Assembly: GCF_009707515.1 (NCBI RefSeq)
Contig: NZ_WLYI01000006.1
Location: forward strand, 62,001-126,000
Length of the DNA stretch: 64,000 nt
Direction: 5' to 3'
Source: Pseudomonas karstica
Lineage (GTDB): Bacteria; Pseudomonadota; Gammaproteobacteria; Pseudomonadales; Pseudomonadaceae
Within the stretch, counting starts at the first letter, position 1; the number at the start of each line of letters is the position of its first letter. This document shows positions 1 to 9,596 of the stretch, in pieces. A program made the translations under genes and the position numbers. Under the pieces are notes generated by a model. It was not told the DNA's origin, did not search any database, and saw only the letters and a program-made list of their open reading frames with translations.

Positions 1-194
1 AAGCCATCTTCGTCCGGCAGCATCACATCAAGGATCACCAAGTCGCACGGTGCCTCATTCATCGCCTGGCGAAACCCTGCACCATCCGACACGCCACGGA
101 CCTGAAAACCGGCGCGACAGAGGTAGGTTTGCAGCAATTCGCGGATTTCCTGGTCGTCGTCAACCAAGAGAATGGATTTACTGATTACGCTCAC
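1..194 (-). CDS. gltR: GltR-type response regulator, N-terminal part only
   Basis: This is the first 64 residues of a receiver domain, cut by the window edge. The acidic pocket is Asp12-14 and the phospho-acceptor is Asp56 in the LVILD stretch, followed by MLPDEDG as in OmpR-family regulators. The start is GTG, because a GGAGGA ribosome site sits just upstream of it. It lies downstream of edd and glk on the same strand, which is where Pseudomonas carries gltR, the regulator of glucose uptake (paired with GltS). The name rests mainly on that position; the DNA-binding half is not visible. Confidence 0.8.
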   Translation of the reverse strand, partial: MSVISKSILLVDDDQEIRELLQTYLCRAGFQVRGVSDGAGFRQAMNEAPCDLVILDVMLPDEDG

Positions 195-266
195 AGGGTC
201 CTCCTTGTTGTTATGGGTGGTGCAGGGCGTTACTGGATCATGTGTCGATCTTGCCGGCCTCACTGC

Positions 267-1223
267 TTACGCAAATGCCTGCTCCAGTGCAACACCAGCA
301 CCGGTCAACCCGGAATACGGTGCCGTCACCAGCCATACGGGGATGCCCTTGAAGTAGTCGCTCATGCAGCCTTTGTCGCCAAAGCTCTTGGCAAAACCAC
401 TTGTGATAAAGAAATCGGCAAACCGGGGGACCACCCCTCCTACGATATACACCCCACCACGCCCTCCGGTGGTCAGTACGTTATTACCGGCCACTCGGCC
501 AAGCCAGATGCTGAACTGGTCCAGCACTTCCAGGGCTACCGGATCGCCGGCCAGGCCCGCCGCAGTCACGGCCTCGGGGGTTTCCAGCACGGGTGCATGA
601 CCGTCCACGGCACAGATCGCCCGATACAAACGAGGCAGCCCCCCGCCGCTCAACACAGTTTCGGCACTGACATGGCCGATCTCATTGTAGATGTGCTGCC
701 ACAACTGGGTTTCCCGCGGGCTGCTCAAGGGCAGGTCGACATGGCCGCCCTCCCCCGGTAACGCCGCCCAACGCCCGGCGCCCTGATCCAGCAGGGTGCC
801 CACGCCCAGACCGGTGCCCGGACCGATCACCACCGCCGGGCGCAGCGGCTCCGGCGTACCTTCACAGACCACCCTAAACTCGTCGGGCTGCAGGCGAGTC
901 ATACCCAGGGCCATGGCTGAAAAGTCATTGACCAGCAGTAACTCATCTACCTGCAAGGTTTTGCAAAAAGCCGTTTTGCCAAGACGCCAGTGGTTGTTGG
1001 TGAACTTGAATTCATCACCACTTACCGGCCCCGCCACCGACAGGCAGACCGCACCAACGGCGCCAGGCTCCAGGCCTTCTTCCTTGAGGTAGGCCTGGAT
1101 GGCTTCCTCGGGGCTGGCGTGATCCGCCGTTGCGTGGACGCGGATCGAGTGCAGTTGCTGATCCCGCCACAACGCAAAACGGGCGTTGGTACCACCAATA
1201 TCACCAACCAGCGCAAGCTTCAC
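267..1223 (-). CDS. glk: Glucokinase
   Basis: It phosphorylates intracellular glucose to glucose 6-phosphate with ATP, feeding the Entner-Doudoroff route. The 318 residues match the bacterial glucokinase length. The ATP phosphate loop [10 protein letters not shown] is at residues 8-17, the catalytic Asp100 sits in [10 protein letters not shown], and a GPGTGLGVG loop and a GEGGHVDLP segment follow. Its ATG overlaps the edd stop by four bases, so the two are probably translationally coupled. Expression should follow the edd promoter and HexR. Confidence 0.95.
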   Translation of the reverse strand: MKLALVGDIGGTNARFALWRDQQLHSIRVHATADHASPEEAIQAYLKEEGLEPGAVGAVCLSVAGPVSGDEFKFTNNHWRLGKTAFCKTLQVDELLLVNDFSAMALGMTRLQPDEFRVVCEGTPEPLRPAVVIGPGTGLGVGTLLDQGAGRWAALPGEGGHVDLPLSSPRETQLWQHIYNEIGHVSAETVLSGGGLPRLYRAICAVDGHAPVLETPEAVTAAGLAGDPVALEVLDQFSIWLGRVAGNNVLTTGGRGGVYIVGGVVPRFADFFITSGFAKSFGDKGCMSDYFKGIPVWLVTAPYSGLTGAGVALEQAFA

Positions 1224-3046
1224 TTAAGACTCTCCAGGGCACACGTAAAGGCGCTGGCACCCTGCTCTGCGGAGCTTGCGGCCAGGCGCATAAATGCAAA
1301 CAGCTCGCGACCGGCCCCCACGTTATTGCCCAGCAGGCCGGCGGCAGGTGCGCGCGCTGCAAATTCTTCGGCGTCTACCTTAAGCTCCAAGGTGCCTTGG
1401 ACGCCATCCACACGGATGATATCGCCATCGCGTACACGTGCCAGCGCACCACCGCGCTGGGCCTCGGGGCTGACATGAATCGCCGCCGGGATCTTACCCG
1501 AGGCGCCGGACATACGCCCGTCTGTCACCAGCGCCACCTTGAAGCCACGGTCCTGCAGCACCCCAAGGAACGGCGTCATTTTGTGCAGTTCCGGCATGCC
1601 GTTGGAGCGCGGGCCCTGGAAGCGCATCACCGCGACAAAGTCCTTCTCCAACTGGCCGGCCTTGAAGGCGTCGGCCAGGTCCTGCTGATCCTGAAACACC
1701 ACGGCCGGGGCTTCGACGATTTGATGTTCAAGGGCCACGGCGGAGACCTTCATCACACCGCGACCGAGGTTGCCTTCCATCACCCGCAACCCGCCTTCCG
1801 GCGAAAACGCCCGGGCCACAGGGCGCAAGATGGTTTCATCGAGGCTCTCGATAGGGCCGTCGCGCCAGATCAGTTCGCCGTCCACCAGGAACGGCTCCTT
1901 GGTGTAGCGGCTCAGGCCATGACCGGCCACGGTATTGACGTCTTCATGCAGCAAGCCGGCTTCCAGCAGTTCGCGGATCAGGAACGACATGCCGCCCGCC
2001 GCCTGGAAGTGGTTGATGTCGGCTTTGCCGTTCGGATAAACATGGGACAGGGTTGGCACCACCTCGGAGAGGTCGGCCATGTCCTGCCAGGTCAGGATGA
2101 TGCCCGCCGACATGGCAATGGCCGGCATGTGCAGGGTGTGATTGGTGGAACCGCCGGTGGCGTTGAGGGCGACGATGGAGTTGACCAGGGACTTTTCGTC
2201 GACGATCTCGCCAATGGGCATGAATGCGCCACTTTGCTTGGTCAACCGCGTGACCTGATGCGCGGCTTCGCGGGTCAGTGCGTCACGCAGCGGTGTGTAG
2301 GGGTTGACGAACGAAGCGCCCGGCAAGTGCAGGCCCATGACTTCCATCAGCAACTGATTGGTGTTGGCAGTGCCGTAGAAGGTGCAGGTGCCGGGGCTGT
2401 GATAGGACTTCATCTCCGATTCCAGCAGCTCTTCGCGGGTGGCCTTGCCTTCGGCATAGCGCTGGCGCACGTCGGCCTTCTGCTTATTGGAAATCCCCGA
2501 TGGCATTGGTCCACCCGGAACGAAGACCATTGGCAGGTGCCCGTAACGCAGGGCTCCCATCATCAGGCCAGGGACGATCTTGTCGCAGATCCCCAGCATC
2601 AGCGCGGCATCAAACATGTTATGGGACAGCGCTACCGCCGTGGACATGGCGATCACTTCACGGCTCAGCAGGCTCAGTTCCATGCCCGGCTCGCCTTGGG
2701 TCACGCCGTCGCACATGGCCGGGGTGCCACCGGCGAACTGACCGACGGAGCCGATCTCGCGCAAGGCCTTTTTGATTTGCTCGGGGAAATGCTCGTAGGG
2801 CTGGTGCGCCGAGAGCATGTCGTTATATGACGAAACAATTGCCACATTGGCAGCGTTCATCATTCGCAGGCTGTGTTTATCTTCAGTACCGCAACCCGCC
2901 ACGCCATGGGCGAAGTTGGCGCATTGCAGCTTGCCACGCATCGGGCCGTCGCTGGCAGCGCCGCGAATAAGCGCAAGGTAAGCCTCACGGGTGGCGCGGC
3001 TACGGGCAATAAGCCGTTCGGTGACCTCAAGTACGCGGGGATGCAT
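1220..3046 (-). CDS. edd: Phosphogluconate dehydratase
   Basis: It dehydrates 6-phosphogluconate to 2-keto-3-deoxy-6-phosphogluconate, the first committed step of the Entner-Doudoroff pathway. The 608 residues are the full length of the IlvD/Edd family. Cysteines in the family positions ([30 protein letters not shown]) would hold the iron-sulfur cluster, and GDGRMSG-like sequence near residue 515 is typical of the family. It is first in the edd-glk-gltR operon and diverges from gap across a spacer with HexR-type operators. Confidence 0.97.
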   Translation of the reverse strand: MHPRVLEVTERLIARSRATREAYLALIRGAASDGPMRGKLQCANFAHGVAGCGTEDKHSLRMMNAANVAIVSSYNDMLSAHQPYEHFPEQIKKALREIGSVGQFAGGTPAMCDGVTQGEPGMELSLLSREVIAMSTAVALSHNMFDAALMLGICDKIVPGLMMGALRYGHLPMVFVPGGPMPSGISNKQKADVRQRYAEGKATREELLESEMKSYHSPGTCTFYGTANTNQLLMEVMGLHLPGASFVNPYTPLRDALTREAAHQVTRLTKQSGAFMPIGEIVDEKSLVNSIVALNATGGSTNHTLHMPAIAMSAGIILTWQDMADLSEVVPTLSHVYPNGKADINHFQAAGGMSFLIRELLEAGLLHEDVNTVAGHGLSRYTKEPFLVDGELIWRDGPIESLDETILRPVARAFSPEGGLRVMEGNLGRGVMKVSAVALEHQIVEAPAVVFQDQQDLADAFKAGQLEKDFVAVMRFQGPRSNGMPELHKMTPFLGVLQDRGFKVALVTDGRMSGASGKIPAAIHVSPEAQRGGALARVRDGDIIRVDGVQGTLELKVDAEEFAARAPAAGLLGNNVGAGRELFAFMRLAASSAEQGASAFTCALESLK

Positions 3047-3166
3047 GTGTAGAACTCCAGGCTAACGGATGTGGCGACCCTCGTTCCTATACTGATCAAA
3101 CGCCCGCAGCTCATGGGATGGCAGGGTGTCGTTTGAATCATCGGACCAGTTGATTCAGGTCACTCG

Positions 3167-3181
3167 TTGTAGATTGAACAA
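3167..3181. promoter_or_regulatory. Candidate HexR operator, edd side
   Basis: The site reads TTGT, seven bases, ACAA, which is the published Pseudomonas HexR half-site arrangement (TTGT-N7/8-ACAA). It lies about 120 bases upstream of edd. HexR is a repressor released by the Entner-Doudoroff intermediate KDPG. The match is direct; binding is inferred. Confidence 0.65.
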
Positions 3182-3228
3182 AATATTGCCACTAAAAAGG
3201 CTTGTTTTCTATTTTTATGCGAATAATC

Positions 3229-3243
3229 TTGTAATTCTTACAA
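3229..3243. promoter_or_regulatory. Candidate HexR operator, gap side
   Basis: This is a second exact TTGT-N7-ACAA site, 26 bases upstream of the gap start codon. Its position close to gap suggests direct repression of the gap-1 transcript. Confidence 0.7.
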
Positions 3244-3268
3244 CAAATCGACGACAGGCGCTTTCCTA

Positions 3269-4270
3269 ATGACTCTTCGAATCGCAATCAATGGTTTTGG
3301 CCGTATTGGCCGTAATGTCCTGCGCGCACTTTATACCCAAGGTTACCGCCAGGATTTGCAGATCGTTGCCATCAATGATTTAGGCGACAGCGCGATCAAT
3401 GCCCACCTGCTCAAGTACGACACCGTCCACGGCACCTTCGATGCAGAGGTCGCCCATGATCAGGAAAGCCTGACCGTCAATGGCGACCGGATCGCCGTCA
3501 GTGCCATTCGCAACCCGGCCGATCTACCTTGGGCTGCGGAAAAAATCGATGTGGTCTTCGAGTGTACCGGCCTGTTCACCGACCGCGCCAAGGCCGCCGC
3601 CCATATTAGCGCTGGCGCCCGCAAAGTGATCATCTCGGCGCCAGCCAAAGGCGCTGACGCCACGGTGGTCTACGGCGTAAACCATGACATTTTGCGTCAA
3701 TCCCACCAGATCATCTCCAACGCATCCTGCACCACCAACTGCCTGGCGCCGGTTGCCCAGGTGCTGCACCGTGAGCTGGGCATCGAAAGCGGCTTGATGA
3801 CCACCATCCACGCCTACACCAACGACCAGAACCTGACTGATGTTTATCACACCGACCCATACCGCGCCCGCTCGGCCACCCAGAACATGATTCCGAGCAA
3901 GACCGGTGCTGCCGAAGCGGTAGGCCTGGTACTGCCGGAACTGGCAGGCAAGCTGACCGGCATGGCCGTTCGCGTGCCGGTGATCAACGTGTCCCTGGTG
4001 GACCTGACCGTGCAATTGAAGCGCGAAGCGTCGGCCGATGAAGTCAACGCGTTGCTCAAGGAAGCCAGCCAGCACTCGAAGGTCCTCGGCTATAACACGC
4101 TGCCACTGGTTTCCAGTGACTTCAACCATAACCCGTTGTCGTCGATTTTCGATGCCAACCACACCAAATCCAGCGGCAAACTGCTCAAGGTCCTGGCCTG
4201 GTACGACAACGAATGGGGCTTCTCCAACCGCATGCTGGATAACTGCCTGGCGCTGTGTAACGCCGAATAA
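3269..4270 (+). CDS. gap: Type I glyceraldehyde-3-phosphate dehydrogenase
   Basis: It oxidises glyceraldehyde 3-phosphate to 1,3-bisphosphoglycerate in the lower part of glucose catabolism. It is 333 residues long, the normal size. The NAD-binding GFGRIGR is at residues 9-15, the catalytic Cys154 is in SNASCTTNC, and its partner His181 is in TTIHAYTND. It faces the edd operon across shared HexR-type sites, so the two units can be induced together on glucose. This is the gap-1/gapA paralogue expected at this position. Confidence 0.96.
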   Translation: MTLRIAINGFGRIGRNVLRALYTQGYRQDLQIVAINDLGDSAINAHLLKYDTVHGTFDAEVAHDQESLTVNGDRIAVSAIRNPADLPWAAEKIDVVFECTGLFTDRAKAAAHISAGARKVIISAPAKGADATVVYGVNHDILRQSHQIISNASCTTNCLAPVAQVLHRELGIESGLMTTIHAYTNDQNLTDVYHTDPYRARSATQNMIPSKTGAAEAVGLVLPELAGKLTGMAVRVPVINVSLVDLTVQLKREASADEVNALLKEASQHSKVLGYNTLPLVSSDFNHNPLSSIFDANHTKSSGKLLKVLAWYDNEWGFSNRMLDNCLALCNAE

Positions 4271-4291
4271 ACCATATGCTCTCCCCCTGGC

Positions 4292-4416
4292 CTGCTCGTT
4301 CCCACGCTCTGCGTGGGAGCGCAGCCCTGGACGCTCTGCGTCTAGTCTCAAGCCTGGACACGGGTGACGCGGAGCGTCACGGGATGCATTCCTACGCAGA
4401 GCGTGGGAACGAGCAG
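4292..4416. repeat. Long inverted repeat after gap
   Basis: Two 23-base arms (4292-4314 and 4394-4416) are perfect reverse complements and start with CTGCTCGTTCCCACGCTC. The region between them has further GACGCTCTGCGTC-like palindromes. The GTTCCCACGCTCTGCGTGGGA core is a common intergenic repeat in the P. fluorescens group. It may also act as a terminator for gap, but there is no clear T-run. Confidence 0.75.
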
Positions 4417-4453
4417 TGGTACGCACTCTGAAGCGCTACTTGCCATTTGCAGT

Positions 4454-4472
4454 GATGATAAGCATTATCATT
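4454..4472. promoter_or_regulatory. Candidate Fur box before the ECF sigma gene
   Basis: ATGATAA-GCA-TTATCAT at 4455-4471 is a perfect palindrome and resembles the 19-base Fur consensus (about 12 of 19 matches). It lies 26 bases before the sigma factor start, where iron-bound Fur would block transcription. Confidence 0.75.
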
Positions 4473-4497
4473 TACTGCAAATCGGTCTGGTATCACT

Positions 4498-5016
4498 GTG
4501 AGCCAATCTCGCTTCAATCAAGTCTTCCTCACCCAACGGGTCATTCTGCTGCGCACCTTGCAGCGGATGGTGAATAACCACAGTACCGCCGAGGACCTGC
4601 TGCAGGAAACCTACCTGCGTGTCACTCGGGCCCTGAGCGAAAGACCGATCGAGCATCTCGAGCCCTTCGTCTACCAGACGGCCCGCAACCTGGCTCTGGA
4701 CCACCTGCGCTCGCGTCGGATTCAAGCCCGAACGTTGCAGGAAGATGTACCGCTGGACATCCTGCAGAGCGTCGCTTCTCCCGTCACTACCCCTGAAGAT
4801 GCAACCCAGGCCGAGCAATTGCTGGAGCACCTGAGTATCAGCCTCGGCCAGTTGAGTGCCCGTCAGCAGAAAATCTTCATCCTCAGCCGGCTGCACGGTT
4901 GCAGCTACCAGGAGATTGCCGATCAGCTCGATGTTTCCCTGAGCACCGTGCAAAAGGAACTGAAATTGATCATGGCGATCTGTGTGGGTGTGGCCGAACG
5001 GCTGGATCACCTTTAA
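4498..5016 (+). CDS. hxuI: FecI/HxuI-type ECF sigma factor
   Basis: This 172-residue sigma factor has region 2 at about residues 10-75 (AEDLLQETYLRV) and a region 4 helix-turn-helix at about 110-165 (CSYQEIADQLDVSLSTVQ). The start is GTG. It heads a sigma, FecR-type regulator, TonB receptor cassette and follows a Fur-like palindrome, so it is an iron-starvation sigma factor. It should direct transcription of the downstream haem receptor and probably of the haem oxygenase gene (see the shared motifs at 6078 and 8806). The hxuI name is by analogy with the P. aeruginosa haem signalling system. Confidence 0.85.
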   Translation: MSQSRFNQVFLTQRVILLRTLQRMVNNHSTAEDLLQETYLRVTRALSERPIEHLEPFVYQTARNLALDHLRSRRIQARTLQEDVPLDILQSVASPVTTPEDATQAEQLLEHLSISLGQLSARQQKIFILSRLHGCSYQEIADQLDVSLSTVQKELKLIMAICVGVAERLDHL

Positions 5017-5099
5017 GCTTTGTCGGACAACGCTGACAGAACTGACGCCCAAAACTGCAGGACGATTGAATAAAACGTGGCGAAGACCCGAGGAACACC

Positions 5100-6068
5100 G
5101 TGACGGACCCGAATAAACTGCAGCCCCATGAGCTGGCTCATGAGGTGTTGCAACATGCGGCCATGGACCAAGCCCTCGACTGGCTGATCGCCCTGCAGTG
5201 CCCCCAACCCGGGCAGCAAGCCGAACTCGAAGCCTGGCTGGCCAGTGATCCGTCGCACCTTGAAGCGTTCAGCAAGGCCCAGGCGGCCTGGGGTGGCGCG
5301 CCAGTACACAGCGCCGCCGTGGCCCTCAACGCGCCCCGCAAGCCCAGCACCTGGCACCGTTTCAAACCCCATTGGAAACCCTTGGCCACCGCCGCTGTGC
5401 TGCTGTTGGGGTTGTTTAGTTTCAGCAGCCTGCCGGTGCGCCTGCAGGCCGACCATTTGACCGTGGTCGGCGAACGTCAGCGCCTGCAATTGGACGAAGG
5501 TTCGAAAGTTTTGCTCAACACCAATTCAGCCTTCTCCAGCACCGTCAATGACCATCAACGCATTGCCCGCTTGTATCAGGGCGAAGCGTTTTTCGAAGTG
5601 GTGGGCAACCGCGGGCTGCCCCTGGAAATCGACGCCGGCCCCGTGCGAGCCCGGGTGCGTGATACCGCCTTCGCCGTGCGCTACCTCAATGGCGAAGCCC
5701 AGGTCCAGGTACAGCGTGGTGATGTCGACCTGAGTAACACCTTCGACGACGCCCGGGTGCGCCTGAGCGCTGGCGAAAGCATCCGCATCGGCCCCAGGGG
5801 TTTCGGCCAACCCGCCCGCCTTGACGCCGACAAGGACCTGGCCTGGGTCCAGGGCCGGCTGATCTTTGAAAACTGCCCAATGAGTGAAGTGCTGGCCGAG
5901 TTGCGACGCTATTACCCGGGCTGGATCGTCAACAACAACGAGCGGTTGGCCAACGTCAACGTTACCGGCAATTATCGCCTCGACCAGCCGCTGGACGTGG
6001 TGCGCTCCCTGGCCCACATCACCTCGAGCACGCTCTCGGAATACCCGGCGCTGGTGATTCTCAACTGA
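5100..6068 (+). CDS. hxuR: FecR/HxuR-type anti-sigma regulator
   Basis: This 322-residue inner-membrane protein should hold or activate the sigma factor in response to a receptor signal. The cytoplasmic N-terminus (residues 1-90) has the FecR_N pattern ALDWLIAL...LEAWLASDPSHLEAFSKAQAAW. One membrane helix spans about residues 94-112. The periplasmic part carries the FecR fold (GEAFFEVVGN, VRDTAFAVRY). The start is GTG, 83 bases after the sigma stop. It would contact the STN domain of the downstream receptor. Confidence 0.88.
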   Translation: MTDPNKLQPHELAHEVLQHAAMDQALDWLIALQCPQPGQQAELEAWLASDPSHLEAFSKAQAAWGGAPVHSAAVALNAPRKPSTWHRFKPHWKPLATAAVLLLGLFSFSSLPVRLQADHLTVVGERQRLQLDEGSKVLLNTNSAFSSTVNDHQRIARLYQGEAFFEVVGNRGLPLEIDAGPVRARVRDTAFAVRYLNGEAQVQVQRGDVDLSNTFDDARVRLSAGESIRIGPRGFGQPARLDADKDLAWVQGRLIFENCPMSEVLAELRRYYPGWIVNNNERLANVNVTGNYRLDQPLDVVRSLAHITSSTLSEYPALVILN

Positions 6069-6077
6069 TACAAATTA

Positions 6078-6112
6078 TTTTTACGCGATAGCCCACGGCG
6101 GTACGTCTAGTT
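6078..6112 (+). promoter_or_regulatory. Candidate ECF sigma promoter of the haem receptor
   Basis: TTTTTAC, 19 bases, then CGTCTAGTT. The same two blocks with the same spacing occur in front of the haem oxygenase gene at 8806-8840. ECF promoters usually carry a CGTC-type -10 element, so these are good candidates for the target of the sigma factor encoded at 4498. Confidence 0.6.
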
Positions 6113-6184
6113 ATAGCCAATGCAACTGATTCTTATTTGAATCGGGCTTGCAACTATAAGATTCGTACTTCCGGAGCGCTCTCG

Positions 6185-8758
6185 ATGTCTTCTCGTTTCA
6201 ATCGGCCCTCTTCTCGTCGCCACGGCTTGTCCCTGCTGACCGCCGCCATCCTGCTGGCGGGAAGCCAGGTGACCCAGGTCTTGGCCGCTACCGAGCCAAC
6301 TACCCGCAGCCACGGCAACTACAGCTTCAGTATCGAGCAGCAATCCCTGGTCGCGGCTCTCAACGCCTTCACCACGGTGACCGGTTGGCAAGTCGGCCTG
6401 CCTGCAGAGCTGGGCCAGGGTGTGTCTTCTCCAGGCGCCCGCGGCTCGCTGACACCGGAGAAAGCCCTGGACCGGCTGTTGGTGGGGACCAACCTGGGCT
6501 ACCGCAAATTGGGCAATAACAACATCGTCCTGGAAAAGCGTGCCGCTGGCAGCGCCCTCACCCTGCAACAAGTCACCATCAGCGCCACCCGCCAGGAACA
6601 GGACGTGAACAGCGTGCCCAGCACGGTCAGCGTGCATGACCGCCAGGAACTGGACCGCCAGAACGTGAACAACATTCGCGAACTGGTGCGTTACGAGCCG
6701 GGTGTTTCAGTGAGCGGTACTGGCAGCCGCTCCGGCAACGCCGGCTACAACATTCGCGGCATCGATGGCGACCGCATCCTGACCCAGGTGGACGGCGTCG
6801 AAGTGCCAGACAACTTCTTCAACGGCCCCTACGCCAAGACCCGTCGCAACTATGTCGACCCGGAAATCGTCAAGCGGGTGGAAATCCTCCGTGGCCCGGC
6901 CTCGGCCCTGTATGGCAGCAACGCCATCGGTGGTGCGGTGAGTTACTTCACCCTTGACCCGAATGACATCATCAAGCCCGGCCAGGACTTCGGCGCGCGC
7001 CTCAAGACTGGCTACAGCTCCGCCGACGAGAGCTGGCTGACCTCCGGCACTGTCGCCGGCCGCGTCGAGGACTTCGACGGTTTGCTGCACCTGAGCCAGC
7101 GCAACGGCCATGAAGCCGAATCCTACGACGGCAACAACGCTACCGGCCTGGCCCGTACCGGCGCCAACCCCGAAGATGCTCGCACCACCAACGTGCTGGC
7201 CAAGCTGGGCTGGAACTATGGCGACGAAAATCGCCTGGGCCTGACTTATGAAAAGTTCAAGGACGACCGCGACATCAATCAGAAAAGCGCGGTGGGCGGT
7301 CCATTTAACGCCGGCCAAGGTTTCAACTTCTACCGTGGCCGCCAAGGTAACGACACCATCACCCGCGAGCGCTTCGGTATCGAGAACCGCTTCACGCTCG
7401 ACTCGCCGATTGCCGATCACATCAAGACCAGCCTCAACTACCAGATCGCCAAGACCGACCAGAGCACCCAGGAAATCTACCAGCCGTCCCGCAAGGTGTT
7501 ACGCAGCCGCGACACCTTGTACGAAGAGAAACAGTGGGTATTCGACGCGCAGTTCGACAAAGCTTTCAGCCTAGGCGAAACCGATCACCTGGTGACCTAC
7601 GGCACTACCCTCAAGCAGCAAAAAGTCACCGGTTCACGGGAAGGTAGCGCCACCTGCCTGGCCGTCGGCGCAGGCTGTACCGCAATTGGTGCGCCTAGCC
7701 CGCAAGCCTCCGACAGCGTGAAGAAATCCAGCGACTTCCCTGACCCAACTATCAATACCTACGCACTGTTTGCCCAGGACCAGATCGCCTGGAACCACTG
7801 GACCTTCCTGCCCAGCGTGCGCTACGACTACACCCAGCTCAAACCCAAGCTGACCCAGGAGTTCCTCAATACCGTCAACCCGAACGGCGATTATCCGGTA
7901 AGCGATGAGAAGAAAACCTGGCACCGCGTCTCGCCCAAGTTCGGCCTGACCTACGCCCTCACCGAGCAGTACACCTGGTTTGGCCAATACGCCGAAGGTT
8001 TCCGCACGCCGTCAGCCAAAGCCTTGTATGGACGCTTTGAAAACCTGCAGGAAAGCTACGTGGTCGAGCCTAACCCGGACCTCAAGCCGGAACGCAGCAA
8101 AAGCTACGAAACCGGGATTCGCGGCAACTTCGAGTCCGGCTCCTTCGATGTGGCAGTGTTCTATAACAAGTACCGCGACTTCATCAACGAAGACGCCTCG
8201 GTGGCCGGTGGCACCATCGAACAGTTCCAGGCCAACAACATCAAGCACGCCACCATCAAGGGCCTGGAAGTCAAAGGCCGCATGAACCTCGATGTACTGG
8301 GCGCACCTCACGGCCTGTATACCCAGGGTTCGATCGCCTATGCCCATGGCCGCAATGACGACACCGGCGAGCCACTGAACAGCGTCAACCCGCTCAAGGG
8401 TGTATTCGGCCTGGGTTACGACCAGGATAACTACGGCGCGCTGGTCAGTTGGACCCTGGTCAAGAAGCAAAACCGCGTCGACAGCAGCACCTTCTTCGCC
8501 CCCGACGGCAATAAGGCCAACGGCCCGTTCAAGACGCCCGGCTTTGGCGTGGTGGACCTGACCGGTTTCTACAAAGTCACCGACGAGGTGACCCTCAACG
8601 GTGGCCTGTACAACCTCACCGACAAAAAATACTGGAATTGGGATGACGTGCGCAGCTACGACGGCGTCGGCGAAGCGGGTGTGACCTCCCCGGCCAGCCT
8701 GGACCGGCTGACCCAGCCGGGCCGCAACTTTGCGCTCAACCTGATCTGGGACATCTGA
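6185..8758 (+). CDS. hxuA: Signalling TonB-dependent haem receptor (HxuA type)
   Basis: This 857-residue outer-membrane receptor takes up haem. The ATG is chosen because GGAG lies eight bases before it. It has a twin-basic signal sequence ending near VLA, then an STN signalling domain (about residues 45-110, FSIEQQSLVAALNAF), then a TonB box/plug (LQQVTISATRQ onward) and a beta-barrel ending in ...LIWDI. Haem-receptor boxes FRTPSAKALYGRF and NPDLKPE are present near residues 605-640, although no histidine lies between them. The STN domain and the sigma/FecR neighbours show that it both transports and signals. Confidence 0.9.
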   Translation: MSSRFNRPSSRRHGLSLLTAAILLAGSQVTQVLAATEPTTRSHGNYSFSIEQQSLVAALNAFTTVTGWQVGLPAELGQGVSSPGARGSLTPEKALDRLLVGTNLGYRKLGNNNIVLEKRAAGSALTLQQVTISATRQEQDVNSVPSTVSVHDRQELDRQNVNNIRELVRYEPGVSVSGTGSRSGNAGYNIRGIDGDRILTQVDGVEVPDNFFNGPYAKTRRNYVDPEIVKRVEILRGPASALYGSNAIGGAVSYFTLDPNDIIKPGQDFGARLKTGYSSADESWLTSGTVAGRVEDFDGLLHLSQRNGHEAESYDGNNATGLARTGANPEDARTTNVLAKLGWNYGDENRLGLTYEKFKDDRDINQKSAVGGPFNAGQGFNFYRGRQGNDTITRERFGIENRFTLDSPIADHIKTSLNYQIAKTDQSTQEIYQPSRKVLRSRDTLYEEKQWVFDAQFDKAFSLGETDHLVTYGTTLKQQKVTGSREGSATCLAVGAGCTAIGAPSPQASDSVKKSSDFPDPTINTYALFAQDQIAWNHWTFLPSVRYDYTQLKPKLTQEFLNTVNPNGDYPVSDEKKTWHRVSPKFGLTYALTEQYTWFGQYAEGFRTPSAKALYGRFENLQESYVVEPNPDLKPERSKSYETGIRGNFESGSFDVAVFYNKYRDFINEDASVAGGTIEQFQANNIKHATIKGLEVKGRMNLDVLGAPHGLYTQGSIAYAHGRNDDTGEPLNSVNPLKGVFGLGYDQDNYGALVSWTLVKKQNRVDSSTFFAPDGNKANGPFKTPGFGVVDLTGFYKVTDEVTLNGGLYNLTDKKYWNWDDVRSYDGVGEAGVTSPASLDRLTQPGRNFALNLIWDI

Positions 8759-8805
8759 CCCATAGAGACTTGCCTCTTCAGTTTTATCACTGGAGGGGTG
8801 AGGAT

Positions 8806-8840
8806 TTTTTACTGTGACACGTCTTCTTGTTCGTCTAGTT
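8806..8840 (+). promoter_or_regulatory. Candidate ECF sigma promoter of the haem oxygenase gene
   Basis: TTTTTAC-N19-CGTCTAGTT, identical in both blocks and spacing to the motif before the receptor gene at 6078. The sequences between the blocks are unrelated, so this is not a simple duplication. Confidence 0.6.
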
Positions 8841-8900
8841 CATACAGTCTGGCAACTCTGTGCCTAGCAAGAATGCGCTTCCCTTCTCAAGGACACCTTC

Positions 8901-9509
8901 ATGACCGCTTCTCCTACTGCTGAACGCCCAAGCCTGCGCTCCCAACGCCTGAACCAGATCACCAACGAGCCACACACCAAGCTCGACGCCTTGGTCAAGG
9001 CCCACGCCCCGTTTGAGACCCAGGCCAACTTCGCCCGTTTTGTGGTGGCTCAGTACTTGTTTCAATCGGAACTGGTGGCGCTGTACAACGATGCCGAACT
9101 GATCAAGATCATCCCCGACCTGGCCGAGCGCTGCCGTGCCGACGCGGCCAAACTTGATCTTGGCGACCTGGAAACCGACGTGCCAGCGCCGGTGGCCGGT
9201 GCACTGGAGAACCCGAGCACAGCCCAAGCCCTGGGCTGGCTGTTCGTCTCCGAGGGTTCCAAGCTGGGCGCAGCGTTCCTGATCAAGCGCGCCGTGGGCC
9301 TGGGCCTGAGCGAAACCTTTGGTGCTCGGCACCTGGGCGAACCTGCTGGCGGCCGTGCCGAAGGGTGGAAGCGTTTTACCCGCACCCTCGACGGCCTGGA
9401 ATTCACCGCCGAAGAAGAAGCGGATGTGGAAAAAGGTGCGATTGATGCTTTTGTACGCTTCACCGTGCTGCTGGAACAGGCGTACGCTAGTGCCCCTGAG
9501 CTGGCCTGA
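8901..9509 (+). CDS. hemO: Haem oxygenase, HemO/PigA family
   Basis: It opens the haem ring to biliverdin, CO and iron in the cytoplasm, completing use of haem brought in by the receptor upstream. The 202 residues align along their length with P. aeruginosa PigA as remembered. The proximal ligand is His25 in TNEPH. Asn18, equivalent to PigA Asn19, and the WLFVSEGSKLGAAF distal helix are kept, so the unusual beta/delta cleavage of PigA is likely. An AAGGA site precedes the ATG. A shared ECF-type motif upstream suggests co-regulation with the receptor. Confidence 0.93.
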   Translation: MTASPTAERPSLRSQRLNQITNEPHTKLDALVKAHAPFETQANFARFVVAQYLFQSELVALYNDAELIKIIPDLAERCRADAAKLDLGDLETDVPAPVAGALENPSTAQALGWLFVSEGSKLGAAFLIKRAVGLGLSETFGARHLGEPAGGRAEGWKRFTRTLDGLEFTAEEEADVEKGAIDAFVRFTVLLEQAYASAPELA

Positions 9510-9596
9510 TTTTTCTGTAGATACCTGATTAATGTGGGAGCGACGGTTCCCACATTATTTGATTGTGCAAACCCTTTCCCCAGCCAAATTGCACCC

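Noticed and set aside
1130..2830. Long open frame opposite edd
   Set aside because: Same reason: complete overlap with a well supported gene and no domain.
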